Assembly: GCF_022346185.1 (NCBI RefSeq)
Contig: NZ_JAKRMS010000017.1
Span: 1-47,205 of the forward strand
DNA length: 47,205 bases
Direction: 5' to 3'
From: Cellulomonas sp. ACRRI
GTDB lineage: Bacteria > Actinomycetota > Actinomycetes > Actinomycetales > Cellulomonadaceae
Made by a program: the position numbers and the translations under genes. Numbering within the stretch: position 1 is the stretch's first letter; every line of letters begins with the position of its first letter. Below the pieces are notes generated by a model. The model was not told the DNA's origin, made no database searches, and saw only the letters and a list, made by a program, of their open reading frames with translations. Of the stretch, positions 40,814-47,205 are shown in pieces.

Positions 40814-41475
40814 GCGGGATCCTCCGCGCGCGTGGTCAGGCCGACCGCGCCGTCGCACCTCTCGACGACCAGCGGATCGTGGGTCGCCACCACGACGGTC
40901 GCGCCCCGCGCCGCGTGGGCACGCAGAGCGTGGAGCACGACGTCCGCCGTCGAGCGGTCCAGGTTGCCGGTCGGTTCGTCCGCGAACACGACCTGCGGGT
41001 CGCCCAGGAGCGCACGGCACAACGCCACCCGCTGCGCCTGCCCACCGGACACCTCGCCCGGCCGATGACCACGGCGATGATCCACCCCGAAGCGCTCCAG
41101 GAGGTCGTTGGCCCGAGCGACGAGCGACCGGCGGGGAAGCCCCGAGAACAGGCCGCCCTCGAGCACGTTCGACAGCACCGTCTGCGCAGGGTCGAGCATG
41201 GCGTCCTGGAAGACGAACCCCGCTCGGGTCCCTCGGAGGAGGGCGCGTTCCGCGTCCGGGAGGTCGCCCACGGCCCGCCCGTCCCACTCGACGGTTCCCG
41301 CCGTCGGTCGCAGCATGAGCGCCAGCAGGTAGAGGAGCGTCGACTTCCCACTCCCTGAGGGTCCCGTCAACGCCGTCACCGATCCGGGAGCGAACGCGCC
41401 CGTCCAGTCGTCGATCGTCCGCTCCGCCCCGCGCCGGTACGCGAACTGGAGGCCACGCGCCGCGAGGTGCATCAC
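40810..41475 (-). CDS. MacB/LolD-type ABC exporter ATPase
   Basis: The 221-aa ATPase has GPSGSGKST (Walker A), Q-loop GFVFQDAMLDP, signature VSGGQAQRVALCRALL, Walker B VVFADEPTGNLD and switch His VVVATHDP. The EPTGNLD form is typical of MacB/LolD-class exporters. GTG 41475 overlaps the adaptor stop by four bases; ATG 41472 right after it is an alternative start. It powers the FtsX-type permease encoded downstream. Confidence 0.92.
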   Translation of the reverse strand: MMHLAARGLQFAYRRGAERTIDDWTGAFAPGSVTALTGPSGSGKSTLLYLLALMLRPTAGTVEWDGRAVGDLPDAERALLRGTRAGFVFQDAMLDPAQTVLSNVLEGGLFSGLPRRSLVARANDLLERFGVDHRRGHRPGEVSGGQAQRVALCRALLGDPQVVFADEPTGNLDRSTADVVLHALRAHAARGATVVVATHDPLVVERCDGAVGLTTRAEDPA

Positions 41476-42593
41476 GCACCGCCCCCGGGCCGGTCGTCGT
41501 GGACATGGTCCGCGACCAGCACCACCTCGTCACCGATCTGCAGGCCCTCGACCACCGCCATCCCGTCCGCCGATGCCAGGACGACGACGCGTACCTGGCG
41601 ACCCGCGGTGAGCGTGACGACGTGGTCACCGGTCCCGGTACGACCGATCGCGGCGACGGGCACCACCGGGCCGACCGTCTCGGGGACGATCGTGAAGTCG
41701 GCCTGGAACACCGACGCGCCCCCGGACGCCGGCGGTGTCATGGTGTCGCACTCGGCTCCGCACACGGGACCGCCGTCCGCACCCGCGAGCGTGAGGACGA
41801 GCGTGGACTCGACCTGCTCCGCGGAACCGATCAGTCCGGCCCACGCGTGACCGGCACCGGAGACGGTCACAGGTCCGTCCGTGGGCACGACCGCCGCCTG
41901 GTCCGCCGCGAGAGTCACCGTGAACGAAGGGACCGACGCGGTCGCGCCGACCACTGCGACACCCGGACCGGTCAGATCTCCGGGCGAGGCACCTCCTGTC
42001 GACACCCGTACGGGGAGCCCGGGCGAGAAGATCACGTCTCCCGCCCGAACGAGGCCGTCGGGGTCGACTCCGAGCGAGCGCTGCCACCGCTTGACGGCCT
42101 GGCGGGTGGTCGCGTCGAACGTGGTCGAGGAGCGGGACGAGCGGAGGTGGCCGACACTCTGCAGGTACGCCCTGAGCTGGGCGACATCCGGTCCCTGGGA
42201 CCCGAGCAGGAGGTCCCGGAACATGGGGACCTCTCCGTCGACGAGCACGACGGGCCGGAGGTCGACGGTGTAGAGGACGGTCCCAGAACCCACCAGCTCC
42301 CCGTGCGTCACGTCGACGGATGTCAGCACCCCCTCCGCCAGTCCGGCGGGGAGGTCGACGGCCGGCCACACGGCCGTCGCCGGGAACCGGAGCGACCGGC
42401 TGACCGATCCCTCGCCGACCGTGTACGAGGCAGGAGTGGGGTCGGGCGCCGGAGCACGAGGCGGGGCGACCGTCGCGCGCCCGGCCAGGACTCCCGCCAC
42501 GAGGGTGATCGCGACAGCCGACGACCACAGGAGCGCCGTCACGCCCTTCCGGCGCCTCGGCGCTCCTGCGGTCGCCCTGGTCGTCGGGGTCAC
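41472..42593 (-). CDS. Membrane-anchored adaptor with peptidoglycan-binding domain (HlyD/MFP-like)
   Basis: The 373-aa protein has one membrane anchor (residues 18-38) and an extracytoplasmic part. Residues 130-178 (GSQGPDVAQLRAYLQSVGHL, TFDATTRQAVKRWQRSLGVD) are a peptidoglycan-binding type 1 domain. Around it are beta-barrel and lipoyl-like segments of membrane-fusion proteins (VDVTHGELVGSGTVLYTV, VPVAAIGRTGTGDHVV). A CGAEC pair may form a disulfide. GTG 42593 overlaps the lipoprotein stop (GTGA). Adaptors of this type join MacB-like exporters to the cell wall in Gram-positives. Confidence 0.8.
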   Translation of the reverse strand: MTPTTRATAGAPRRRKGVTALLWSSAVAITLVAGVLAGRATVAPPRAPAPDPTPASYTVGEGSVSRSLRFPATAVWPAVDLPAGLAEGVLTSVDVTHGELVGSGTVLYTVDLRPVVLVDGEVPMFRDLLLGSQGPDVAQLRAYLQSVGHLRSSRSSTTFDATTRQAVKRWQRSLGVDPDGLVRAGDVIFSPGLPVRVSTGGASPGDLTGPGVAVVGATASVPSFTVTLAADQAAVVPTDGPVTVSGAGHAWAGLIGSAEQVESTLVLTLAGADGGPVCGAECDTMTPPASGGASVFQADFTIVPETVGPVVPVAAIGRTGTGDHVVTLTAGRQVRVVVLASADGMAVVEGLQIGDEVVLVADHVHDDRPGGGA

Positions 42594-43114
42594 AGGCTGT
42601 CCATGCCCGGGTCCGGGCACCTGCGCTTGAGCTGGACCATGGCGTCTCCGTCGATCACGAGCTGGTCGTACGGTGTCCACGTCCCGCCCGAGTCCACGTA
42701 GGCGTCCCGGGACGGGACGTCGCGGACCACGTACCCCTCGTGCTCGAGGCACGCGACGACGTCGAGCTGCCGGTCGTGGAGCTCGCCGAGCTCCCCCGGC
42801 CCCGGCCGCCACCCGTCGAGGTCGCCCAGGGCATCAGCGGTGCACTGCCTCAGCGCCGACGCGAACGCGCTGACGTCGGTACCTTCCGGGGCGAGGAACT
42901 GCCCGTCTCCCTGCACGGTGAACACGTAGCCGGCGCTCTCGAGACACGAGGACTGCTTGGCGATCAGCTCGTCGTTCGCCTGCACCTGGGCCGCCATCCA
43001 CCCCGGCGGGGAGTACGGCGCCGAGGCGGGCCCGGTTTCCGGCGATCCGACCGAGCAGCTCCCGAGGACCGTCGAGAGCGCAGCGAGGCCGATCGCCGTC
43101 GTCCAGCGGCGCAC
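42590..43114 (-). CDS. Small lipoprotein with duplicated Cys-containing motif
   Basis: The 174-aa product has a short signal and lipobox TVLGSC (Cys 20). The mature part has two related motifs, SCLESAGYVFTV and ACLEHEGYVVRDV, suggesting an internal duplication, and two further cysteines (LRQCTADAL and KRRCPDPG), so four conserved-looking Cys in all besides the lipid one. GTG 43114 lies 4 bases after the stop of the peptide gene, and its own stop overlaps the adaptor start. It could be the immunity or chaperone-like partner of the secreted peptide; that is inference from position. Confidence 0.7.
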   Translation of the reverse strand: MRRWTTAIGLAALSTVLGSCSVGSPETGPASAPYSPPGWMAAQVQANDELIAKQSSCLESAGYVFTVQGDGQFLAPEGTDVSAFASALRQCTADALGDLDGWRPGPGELGELHDRQLDVVACLEHEGYVVRDVPSRDAYVDSGGTWTPYDQLVIDGDAMVQLKRRCPDPGMDSL

Positions 43115-43118
43115 CCGC

Positions 43119-43439
43119 TCAGCCGCCGTGGCAGTAGCCGAACGAGGATGCCGTGTTGAGGATGCTCTGCGACTCCACGCTCCAGGCGCCGCCGCCCGAG
43201 GCCGTCCCGTTGATCCGGTAGGTCTTGTTCGTCCACGTACCCCAGTCGTACGCGAACGACGGGCCTCCGGGTGCTCGGCCGGCGACGTCTCGCTCGGCGC
43301 TGGCCTGCACGCCGCCCTTCTGGAAGATCTCGCACGAGACCGTTCCCGACTTCGACGCCGGCGCTGCCGAGGCCGGTCCCGCCGCCAGGCCGACGGCCAT
43401 GACCGCCGCGAGCGCTGCACTGCTCACAATTCTGCGCAT
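43119..43439 (-). CDS. Small secreted cysteine-containing peptide, bacteriocin candidate (lactococcin-972-like context)
   Basis: The 106-aa precursor has a clear signal peptide (VSSAALAAVMAVGLAAG, cleavage after ASA near residue 25) and a mature part of about 80 residues with two cysteines (C36, C103), rich in Gly, Ser, Trp and Tyr (FAYDWGTWTNKTYRING). ATG 43439 has AGGGGAAG 5 nt upstream. It leads an operon with a lipoprotein, a peptidoglycan-binding adaptor and a MacB-like ABC pair, a plan seen with lactococcin-972-family bacteriocins. Direct similarity to lactococcin 972 is weak by eye, so this is a layout-based proposal. A simple secreted signal or cell-wall protein is the alternative. 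Confidence 0.6.
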   Translation of the reverse strand: MRRIVSSAALAAVMAVGLAAGPASAAPASKSGTVSCEIFQKGGVQASAERDVAGRAPGGPSFAYDWGTWTNKTYRINGTASGGGAWSVESQSILNTASSFGYCHGG

Positions 43440-43841
43440 TGCACTTCCCCTGCTAGAGAAAGCCCCCCTGCTCGTGAGCAGGCCTCACGGCCTCCCAGGG
43501 CAGCCATCGTGGTGGTCCTGTTCGGGGCGAGGAAAGGGGGACGAGTCGGGGATATCTCACTTTTCTCCGCCGGGCGAGGCCTGCTATGGCGATTCGCTGC
43601 CCTACCCGAGATCCGCAGGGGTCGCGCTCCCGCCGAGCACCGGGTCCAGGTGGTGTCGTCCCAGATCTGACCCGCGAGCGCGGCACGTCGCCGACGTCCT
43701 CGTTCGACGCTCAACGGGTGCGTCCGCGACGCAGGTACGATCGGCGCGCACCGGCCGGCCACCGGACGGTTCCACGACCGCGCGGGCCACGAGGGTGCGG
43801 CCTGGTCGAGCCGCACGTCCACCACGACGAGGAGGCGCCCG
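43440..43841. other. Divergent control region between the peptide operon and the LacI gene
   Basis: About 400 bp without a gene. CCTGCTC-GT-GAGCAGG (43467-43482) is a perfect 7+2+7 palindrome 28 bases upstream of the peptide gene, a possible operator or leader hairpin. GTTCGACGCTCAAC (43702-43715) matches the operator-like 14-mer in front of the GH51 gene at 12 of 14 positions and may be an autoregulatory LacI site. An AT-richer stretch near 43550 (GGATATCTCACTTTTC) might hold a promoter, but no pair of boxes is convincing. Confidence 0.45.
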
Positions 43842-44834
43842 ATGGCACGCGTCCGGCTCGCCGACGTCGCCGAGCGCGTGGGCGTCAGCACCAAGACGGT
43901 GTCCAACGTCGTCAACGGCACCGGCTGGGTCAGCGCGCCGGTGCGCGAGCGGGTCCTCGCGGTCATCGCCGAGCTCGGCTACCGCCCGAACCTCGCCGCC
44001 CGGCAGCTGCGCAGCGGTCGGAGCGGGCTCATCGCCCTGTGCGTGCCGAGCCTGCGCGAGCCGTACTTCGCCGAGTTCGCCTCCGAGTTCGTGTCCGCCG
44101 CGGAGGCCCGCGGCGCGACGGTGCTGGTCACCCAGTCGAAGGGCACCCGCGACGTCGAGCTGTCGATGCTCGAGTCCGAGGACCTGCCCGCGATCGACGG
44201 CCTGGTGTTCAGCCCGCTGCGGCTCACCCGGGACGACATGGCAGCACGCCGGAGCACCGTCCCGCTCGTCCTCATCGGCGAGCACGGCGAGGGCCTGGCG
44301 TCGGACACCGTCCCGCACGTCGGCCCGGACAACGCCGCGGCGGCCGAGGCCGCGACGCGGCACCTGATCGAGCAGGGCCGGACGCGGATCGCAGCGGTCG
44401 GGTTCCAGCCCGGCGACGGGGGCTCGACCGGCCACGTGCGGTTCGAGGGCTACCGGCGCGCGCTCGCCGCCGCGGGGATCCCGCTGGACCCGGCGCTGCT
44501 GGTCGAGGTCGACGCGTACAACCGCGCCGAGGGGTCCGCCGCCGTCGAGCAGCTGCTGGCGGACGGCGTCGACTTCGACGGGGTGTTCTGCTTCAACGAC
44601 TCGCTGGCGTTCGGGGCGCTGTACACGCTCGGGGTGCACCGGGTCCCGGTGCCGGAGAAGGTCGCGGTCGTCGGGTACGACAACATCGAGGAGGGCGGGT
44701 TCCTGGTCCCGCCGCTCACGACGATCGACCCCGGCCTGGCGACGTCGACCGGGCTGATCCTGGACCTGCTCGTCGGCGAGCGCCGCGGCGAGGGCGGCCA
44801 CATCGGCACGCCGTTCCACCTCGTCGAGCGCTGA
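43842..44834 (+). CDS. LacI-family transcriptional regulator
   Basis: The 330-aa repressor has the standard N-terminal HTH (VRLADVAERVGVSTKTVSNVVNG, hinge RPNLAARQLRSGRSG) and a periplasmic-binding-like effector domain (LIALCVPSLREPYFAEF, VFCFNDSLAFGALYTL, KVAVVGYDNIEEG). AGGAGG precedes ATG 43842 by about 7 nt. Directly downstream is a GH51 arabinofuranosidase, and two palindromic operator-like sites stand between them, so it most likely represses the glycosidase until arabinose or an arabino-oligosaccharide binds. Confidence 0.93.
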   Translation: MARVRLADVAERVGVSTKTVSNVVNGTGWVSAPVRERVLAVIAELGYRPNLAARQLRSGRSGLIALCVPSLREPYFAEFASEFVSAAEARGATVLVTQSKGTRDVELSMLESEDLPAIDGLVFSPLRLTRDDMAARRSTVPLVLIGEHGEGLASDTVPHVGPDNAAAAEAATRHLIEQGRTRIAAVGFQPGDGGSTGHVRFEGYRRALAAAGIPLDPALLVEVDAYNRAEGSAAVEQLLADGVDFDGVFCFNDSLAFGALYTLGVHRVPVPEKVAVVGYDNIEEGGFLVPPLTTIDPGLATSTGLILDLLVGERRGEGGHIGTPFHLVER

Positions 44835-44870
44835 CGTCCCACCCGCTCGTCTCGGGACGCACGAGGCTCA

Positions 44871-44920
44871 GTTCAACGATGGACTACAGTGGGCGTCGCC
44901 GCCGTAGTTCAACGCTGAAC
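44871..44920 (+). promoter_or_regulatory. Two LacI-type operators flanking a -10-like box before the GH51 gene
   Basis: GTTCAACGATGGAC (44871-44884) and GTTCAACGCTGAAC (44907-44920) share the left half exactly and are palindromic about a central CG, the hallmark of LacI-family operators. They start 36 bp apart. TACAGT (44885-44890), a -10-like hexamer, lies between them; no good -35 is seen. Confidence 0.65.
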
Positions 44921-44944
44921 GCACCTCGACGAAGGGTCTCCCCC

Positions 44945-46462
44945 ATGCACTCCGCCACCGTCGTCATCGACCCCGCCTTCACGGTCGCCCCGGTCCGCCG
45001 CGGCACCTTCGGCACGTTCGTCGAGCACCTGGGTCGGTGCGTCTACACGGGCATCTTCGAGCCCGGCCACCCCACCGCCGACGCCGACGGGTTCCGCGGC
45101 GACGTGCTCGCCCTCGCCCGCGAGATGGGCATCTCGACCGTGCGCTACCCGGGCGGCAACTTCGTGTCGGGATACAACTGGGAGGACGGCGTCGGGCCGG
45201 TCGAGGACCGCCCGGAGCGGCTCGACCTCGCGTGGCACTCGACCGAGACGAACGCCTTCGGGCTGCACGAGTTCATGGCCTGGACCAAGGCCGCCGGCGC
45301 CGAGCCGATGATGGCCGTCAACCTCGGCACCCGCGGGCTGCCCGAGGCGCTCGAGCTGCTGGAGTACGCGAACCAGCGCCGCGGCTCCGCCCGCGCCGAG
45401 CAGCGCCGCGCCAACGGTGCCGACGAGCCGTTCGGCATCTCGTTCTGGTGCCTCGGCAACGAGATGGACGGCCCCTGGCAGCTCGGCCACAAGACCGCCC
45501 GCGAGTACGGCCGCCTCGCCGCGGAGACCGGCCGCGGCATGCGGCAGATGTTCCCCGACCTGACGCTGGTCGCCTGCGGGTCGTCTGGCTCGGGCATGCC
45601 GACGTTCGGCACCTGGGAGCGCGAGGTGCTCGAGGAGTGCTACGACCAGGTCGACCTCATCTCGGCGCACGCGTACTACCACGAGCAGGACGGCGACCTC
45701 GGCTCGTTCCTCGCGTCGGCGCAGGACATGGACCACTTCGTGGCGACCGTCGCGGCGACGGCGGACGCGGTGGGCGCGGCGCGCAAGACCGACAAGCGGA
45801 TCAACATCTCGTTCGACGAGTGGAACGTCTGGTACCACGAGAACGACGACAAGCTCCCCAAGGGCGAGGACTGGCCGATCGCCCCGCGGCTCGAGGAGGA
45901 CGTCTACACCGTCGCCGACGCGGTGGTCGTCGGGAACCTGCTCATCTCGCTGCTGCGGAACTCGGACCGGGTGCACTCCGCGAGCCAGGCGCAGCTCGTC
46001 AACGCGCTCGCGCCGATCATGACCGAGCCGGGCGGCCCGGCCTGGCGGCAGACGACGTTCCACCCGTTCGCGCTGACCTCGAAGTACGCGCGGGGTGAGG
46101 TGCTGCGGGTGGCCGTGGACGCGCCGACGTACGCCAACGCGCGGTTCGGGGAGTCGGCGCTGGTGGACGCGGTGGCGACGTACGACGCGTCGACCGGGGA
46201 CGTGGCGCTGTTCGCGGTGAACCGGGCCATCGACGCGCCGACCACGCTGCGGGTCGACCTGCGGGGCGTCGGGGCGGTCGAGGTCGTGGAGGCGCTGACC
46301 TACGCGCACGACGACGTCCACTGGCGCGCGACGAAGGAGGACGCAGAGACGGTCCTGCCGCAGCCGAACGCGAGCGCCGCCCTCGGCGAGGACGGCGTGC
46401 TGACCGTCGAGCTGCCGGCGGTGTCCTGGTCGGTCCTGCGCCTGCGCGGCGCGGGCGCCTGA
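44945..46462 (+). CDS. abfA: GH51 alpha-L-arabinofuranosidase
   Basis: The 505-aa enzyme hydrolyses terminal alpha-L-arabinofuranosyl groups from arabinan or arabinoxylan oligosaccharides. Family features are GTFVEHLGRCVYTGIFEPGH near the N-terminus, VRYPGGNFVSGYNWEDG, the acid/base Glu173 in CLGNEMDGPW and the nucleophile Glu292 in ISFDEWNVWY. The length is normal and there is no signal peptide, so it acts inside the cell on imported oligosaccharides. ATG 44945 has AAGGG about 9 nt upstream. It follows the LacI gene after 110 bp with two operators, and a very strong terminator follows. Confidence 0.96.
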   Translation: MHSATVVIDPAFTVAPVRRGTFGTFVEHLGRCVYTGIFEPGHPTADADGFRGDVLALAREMGISTVRYPGGNFVSGYNWEDGVGPVEDRPERLDLAWHSTETNAFGLHEFMAWTKAAGAEPMMAVNLGTRGLPEALELLEYANQRRGSARAEQRRANGADEPFGISFWCLGNEMDGPWQLGHKTAREYGRLAAETGRGMRQMFPDLTLVACGSSGSGMPTFGTWEREVLEECYDQVDLISAHAYYHEQDGDLGSFLASAQDMDHFVATVAATADAVGAARKTDKRINISFDEWNVWYHENDDKLPKGEDWPIAPRLEEDVYTVADAVVVGNLLISLLRNSDRVHSASQAQLVNALAPIMTEPGGPAWRQTTFHPFALTSKYARGEVLRVAVDAPTYANARFGESALVDAVATYDASTGDVALFAVNRAIDAPTTLRVDLRGVGAVEVVEALTYAHDDVHWRATKEDAETVLPQPNASAALGEDGVLTVELPAVSWSVLRLRGAGA

Positions 46463-46485
46463 CGGCCGCCTCGGCTCTCCCGCCG

Positions 46486-46537
46486 ACGGTTTCCGGCCCG
46501 GCCCACGCCGATCTCGTGCGGCCGGGCCGGAAACCGT
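46486..46537 (+). terminator. Perfect 18-bp stem terminator after the GH51 gene
   Basis: ACGGTTTCCGGCCCGGCC (46486-46503) pairs perfectly with GGCCGGGCCGGAAACCGT (46520-46537) around a 16-nt loop, 24 bases after the GH51 stop. The only other gene nearby starts at 46573. Confidence 0.85.
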
Positions 46538-46572
46538 AGGAGACCGCGCGACCCCGCGGCTAGCCTGGCGCG

Positions 46573-46947
46573 ATGCTGCCCGCGGACTGGATCGAGCACC
46601 GGCGCGCCGACGACCGCGAGCTGCTGGGCTGGATCCGCCCGGCGGGCGAGGAGTTCGTCGCGGTCGACCGGCTCGGGCGCGACGTCACCGGCACCGGCGA
46701 CTGGCTCGCCGCCGAGGCGGCCCTCGACGAGCGCGGCCTGCGGTGGCTCGCCGAGCGGTGGTCGCTGACCCTCGACGACGGCACCGAGCAGCGCGTGCGG
46801 TTCGCGGAGGTCAGCCCGGAGCAGGTGGTGGTCGTCGCGGAGCAGTGGGGCGCCGTGCTCCCGGGAGCGCCGACCTGGACGCTGCCGTTCCCGGCGCCGG
46901 ACACGCTGCGCCCGTTCGAGGGCGACGCGCACGTGTACGACGCCTGA
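46573..46947 (+). CDS. Small conserved-looking hypothetical protein
   Basis: The 124-aa acidic soluble protein (LPADWIEHRRADDRELLGWI, LDERGLRWLAERW, RVRFAEVSPEQVVVV) is not recognised but has natural composition and strong codon bias. There is no ribosome binding site; TAGCCT (46561-46566) ends 6 bases before ATG 46573, which suggests a leaderless mRNA. Function unknown. Confidence 0.65.
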   Translation: MLPADWIEHRRADDRELLGWIRPAGEEFVAVDRLGRDVTGTGDWLAAEAALDERGLRWLAERWSLTLDDGTEQRVRFAEVSPEQVVVVAEQWGAVLPGAPTWTLPFPAPDTLRPFEGDAHVYDA

Positions 46948-46976
46948 CCTCGCGGGCGCAGCGCCCCGTCGGCCCG

Positions 46977-47129
46977 TCAGGCGCGGCCGGTGGCCCCGCC
47001 CCGCTTCGTGACCCGGCCCAGCAGCTCCTTGGCCTTGCGCTGGTTCTCGGGCTTGGACATCTCCCGGATCGCGACCTGCGCCGCCTTGGCCACGACCGCG
47101 CTCTTCAGCAGCTTGCCGACGTATCCCAT
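46977..47129 (-). CDS. Small basic hypothetical protein
   Basis: This 50-aa protein begins MGYVGKLLKSAVVAKAAQ and ends in a basic tail. ATG 47129 has GGAGG 7 nt upstream, much better than starts further upstream. It forms an amphipathic helix and a Lys/Arg-rich C-terminus; it could bind nucleic acid or membrane. No family is recognised. Confidence 0.6.
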   Translation of the reverse strand: MGYVGKLLKSAVVAKAAQVAIREMSKPENQRKAKELLGRVTKRGGATGRA

Positions 47130-47205
47130 GTCGTGCCTCCGATCGTTCGAGGAGCGGCGACCGTAACCCGCCCCGCGCCCGAGCGCCCGGCGAGCAGCCC
47201 GCACC

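Noticed and set aside
42594..42812. N-terminal extension of the peptidoglycan-binding adaptor
   Set aside because: It would overlap the upstream lipoprotein gene almost fully; GTG 42593 overlaps the lipoprotein stop as GTGA like the other junctions of this operon.
44909..46321. Minus-strand open frame (470 codons) opposite the GH51 gene
   Set aside because: It covers an enzyme with both catalytic Glu residues identified; the antisense frame is only Arg/Val/Asp-rich filler.

Overview
The window reads as chromosome of a high-GC actinobacterium. Codons end overwhelmingly in G or C, GTG starts and ATGA/GTGA stop-start overlaps are common, and short-leader or leaderless starts appear. The gene content (secreted mutarotase, GH51 arabinofuranosidase, ChvE-type sugar importer, LtrA-like membrane protein, type VII secretion-like substrate) fits a plant-polymer-degrading member of the Micrococcales such as the Cellulomonadaceae or Promicromonosporaceae. 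That placement is inference; no rRNA or other taxonomic marker is present.

Positions 834-22420 hold one eight-gene, same-strand defence module with almost no intergenic DNA. In order it encodes a DUF1998-type DEAD/DEAH helicase with a Vsr-like nuclease tail, a DrmD-like SNF2 helicase, a very large Eco57I/PglX-like adenine methyltransferase, an McrB-like GTPase with several N-terminal nucleic-acid-reading modules, McrC, a DUF6361 protein, a two-HKD phospholipase-D-family protein and a second large helicase. The parts resemble class 1 DISARM (DrmD, adenine methylase, DUF1998 protein, PLD protein) joined to McrBC and to a DUF6361-PLD-helicase trio. A strong hairpin closes the unit. This is the most interesting part of the window.

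Positions 22527-25628 mix sugar metabolism and further DNA-modification biology: a secreted aldose 1-epimerase, an SRA-like plus PD-(D/E)XK modification-dependent endonuclease, and a small divergent protein joining a ribbon-helix-helix segment to a RAMA domain.

Positions 25920-32268 are a sugar-uptake region: a ROK regulator, a lone half-size sugar ABC ATPase, then a GguA-GguB-ChvE importer behind a good promoter whose -35 overlaps one copy of a 17-bp direct repeat. The LacI regulator and GH51 arabinofuranosidase at 43842-46462, with LacI-type operators between them, probably belong to the same physiology: arabinan is trimmed, sugars are imported by the ChvE system and interconverted by the mutarotase.

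Positions 32362-33806 (minus strand) carry a toxin-antitoxin-like pair (excisionase-type HTH protein, then an AbiEii-like nucleotidyltransferase) with a leaderless, palindrome-bearing promoter. Positions 34017-38247 hold a lipoprotein, several small membrane proteins and a WXG100/type VII-like secreted protein operon without visible secretion machinery. An LtrA-like protein follows. Positions 39713-43439 (minus strand) form a translationally coupled operon: small secreted peptide, lipoprotein, peptidoglycan-binding adaptor, ABC ATPase and FtsX-type permease, a layout like lactococcin-972-type bacteriocin/immunity loci. The window ends with two small unrecognised genes.

I saw no tRNA, rRNA, CRISPR array or insertion sequence. 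All family assignments rest on motifs and layout read by eye; no database search was run.
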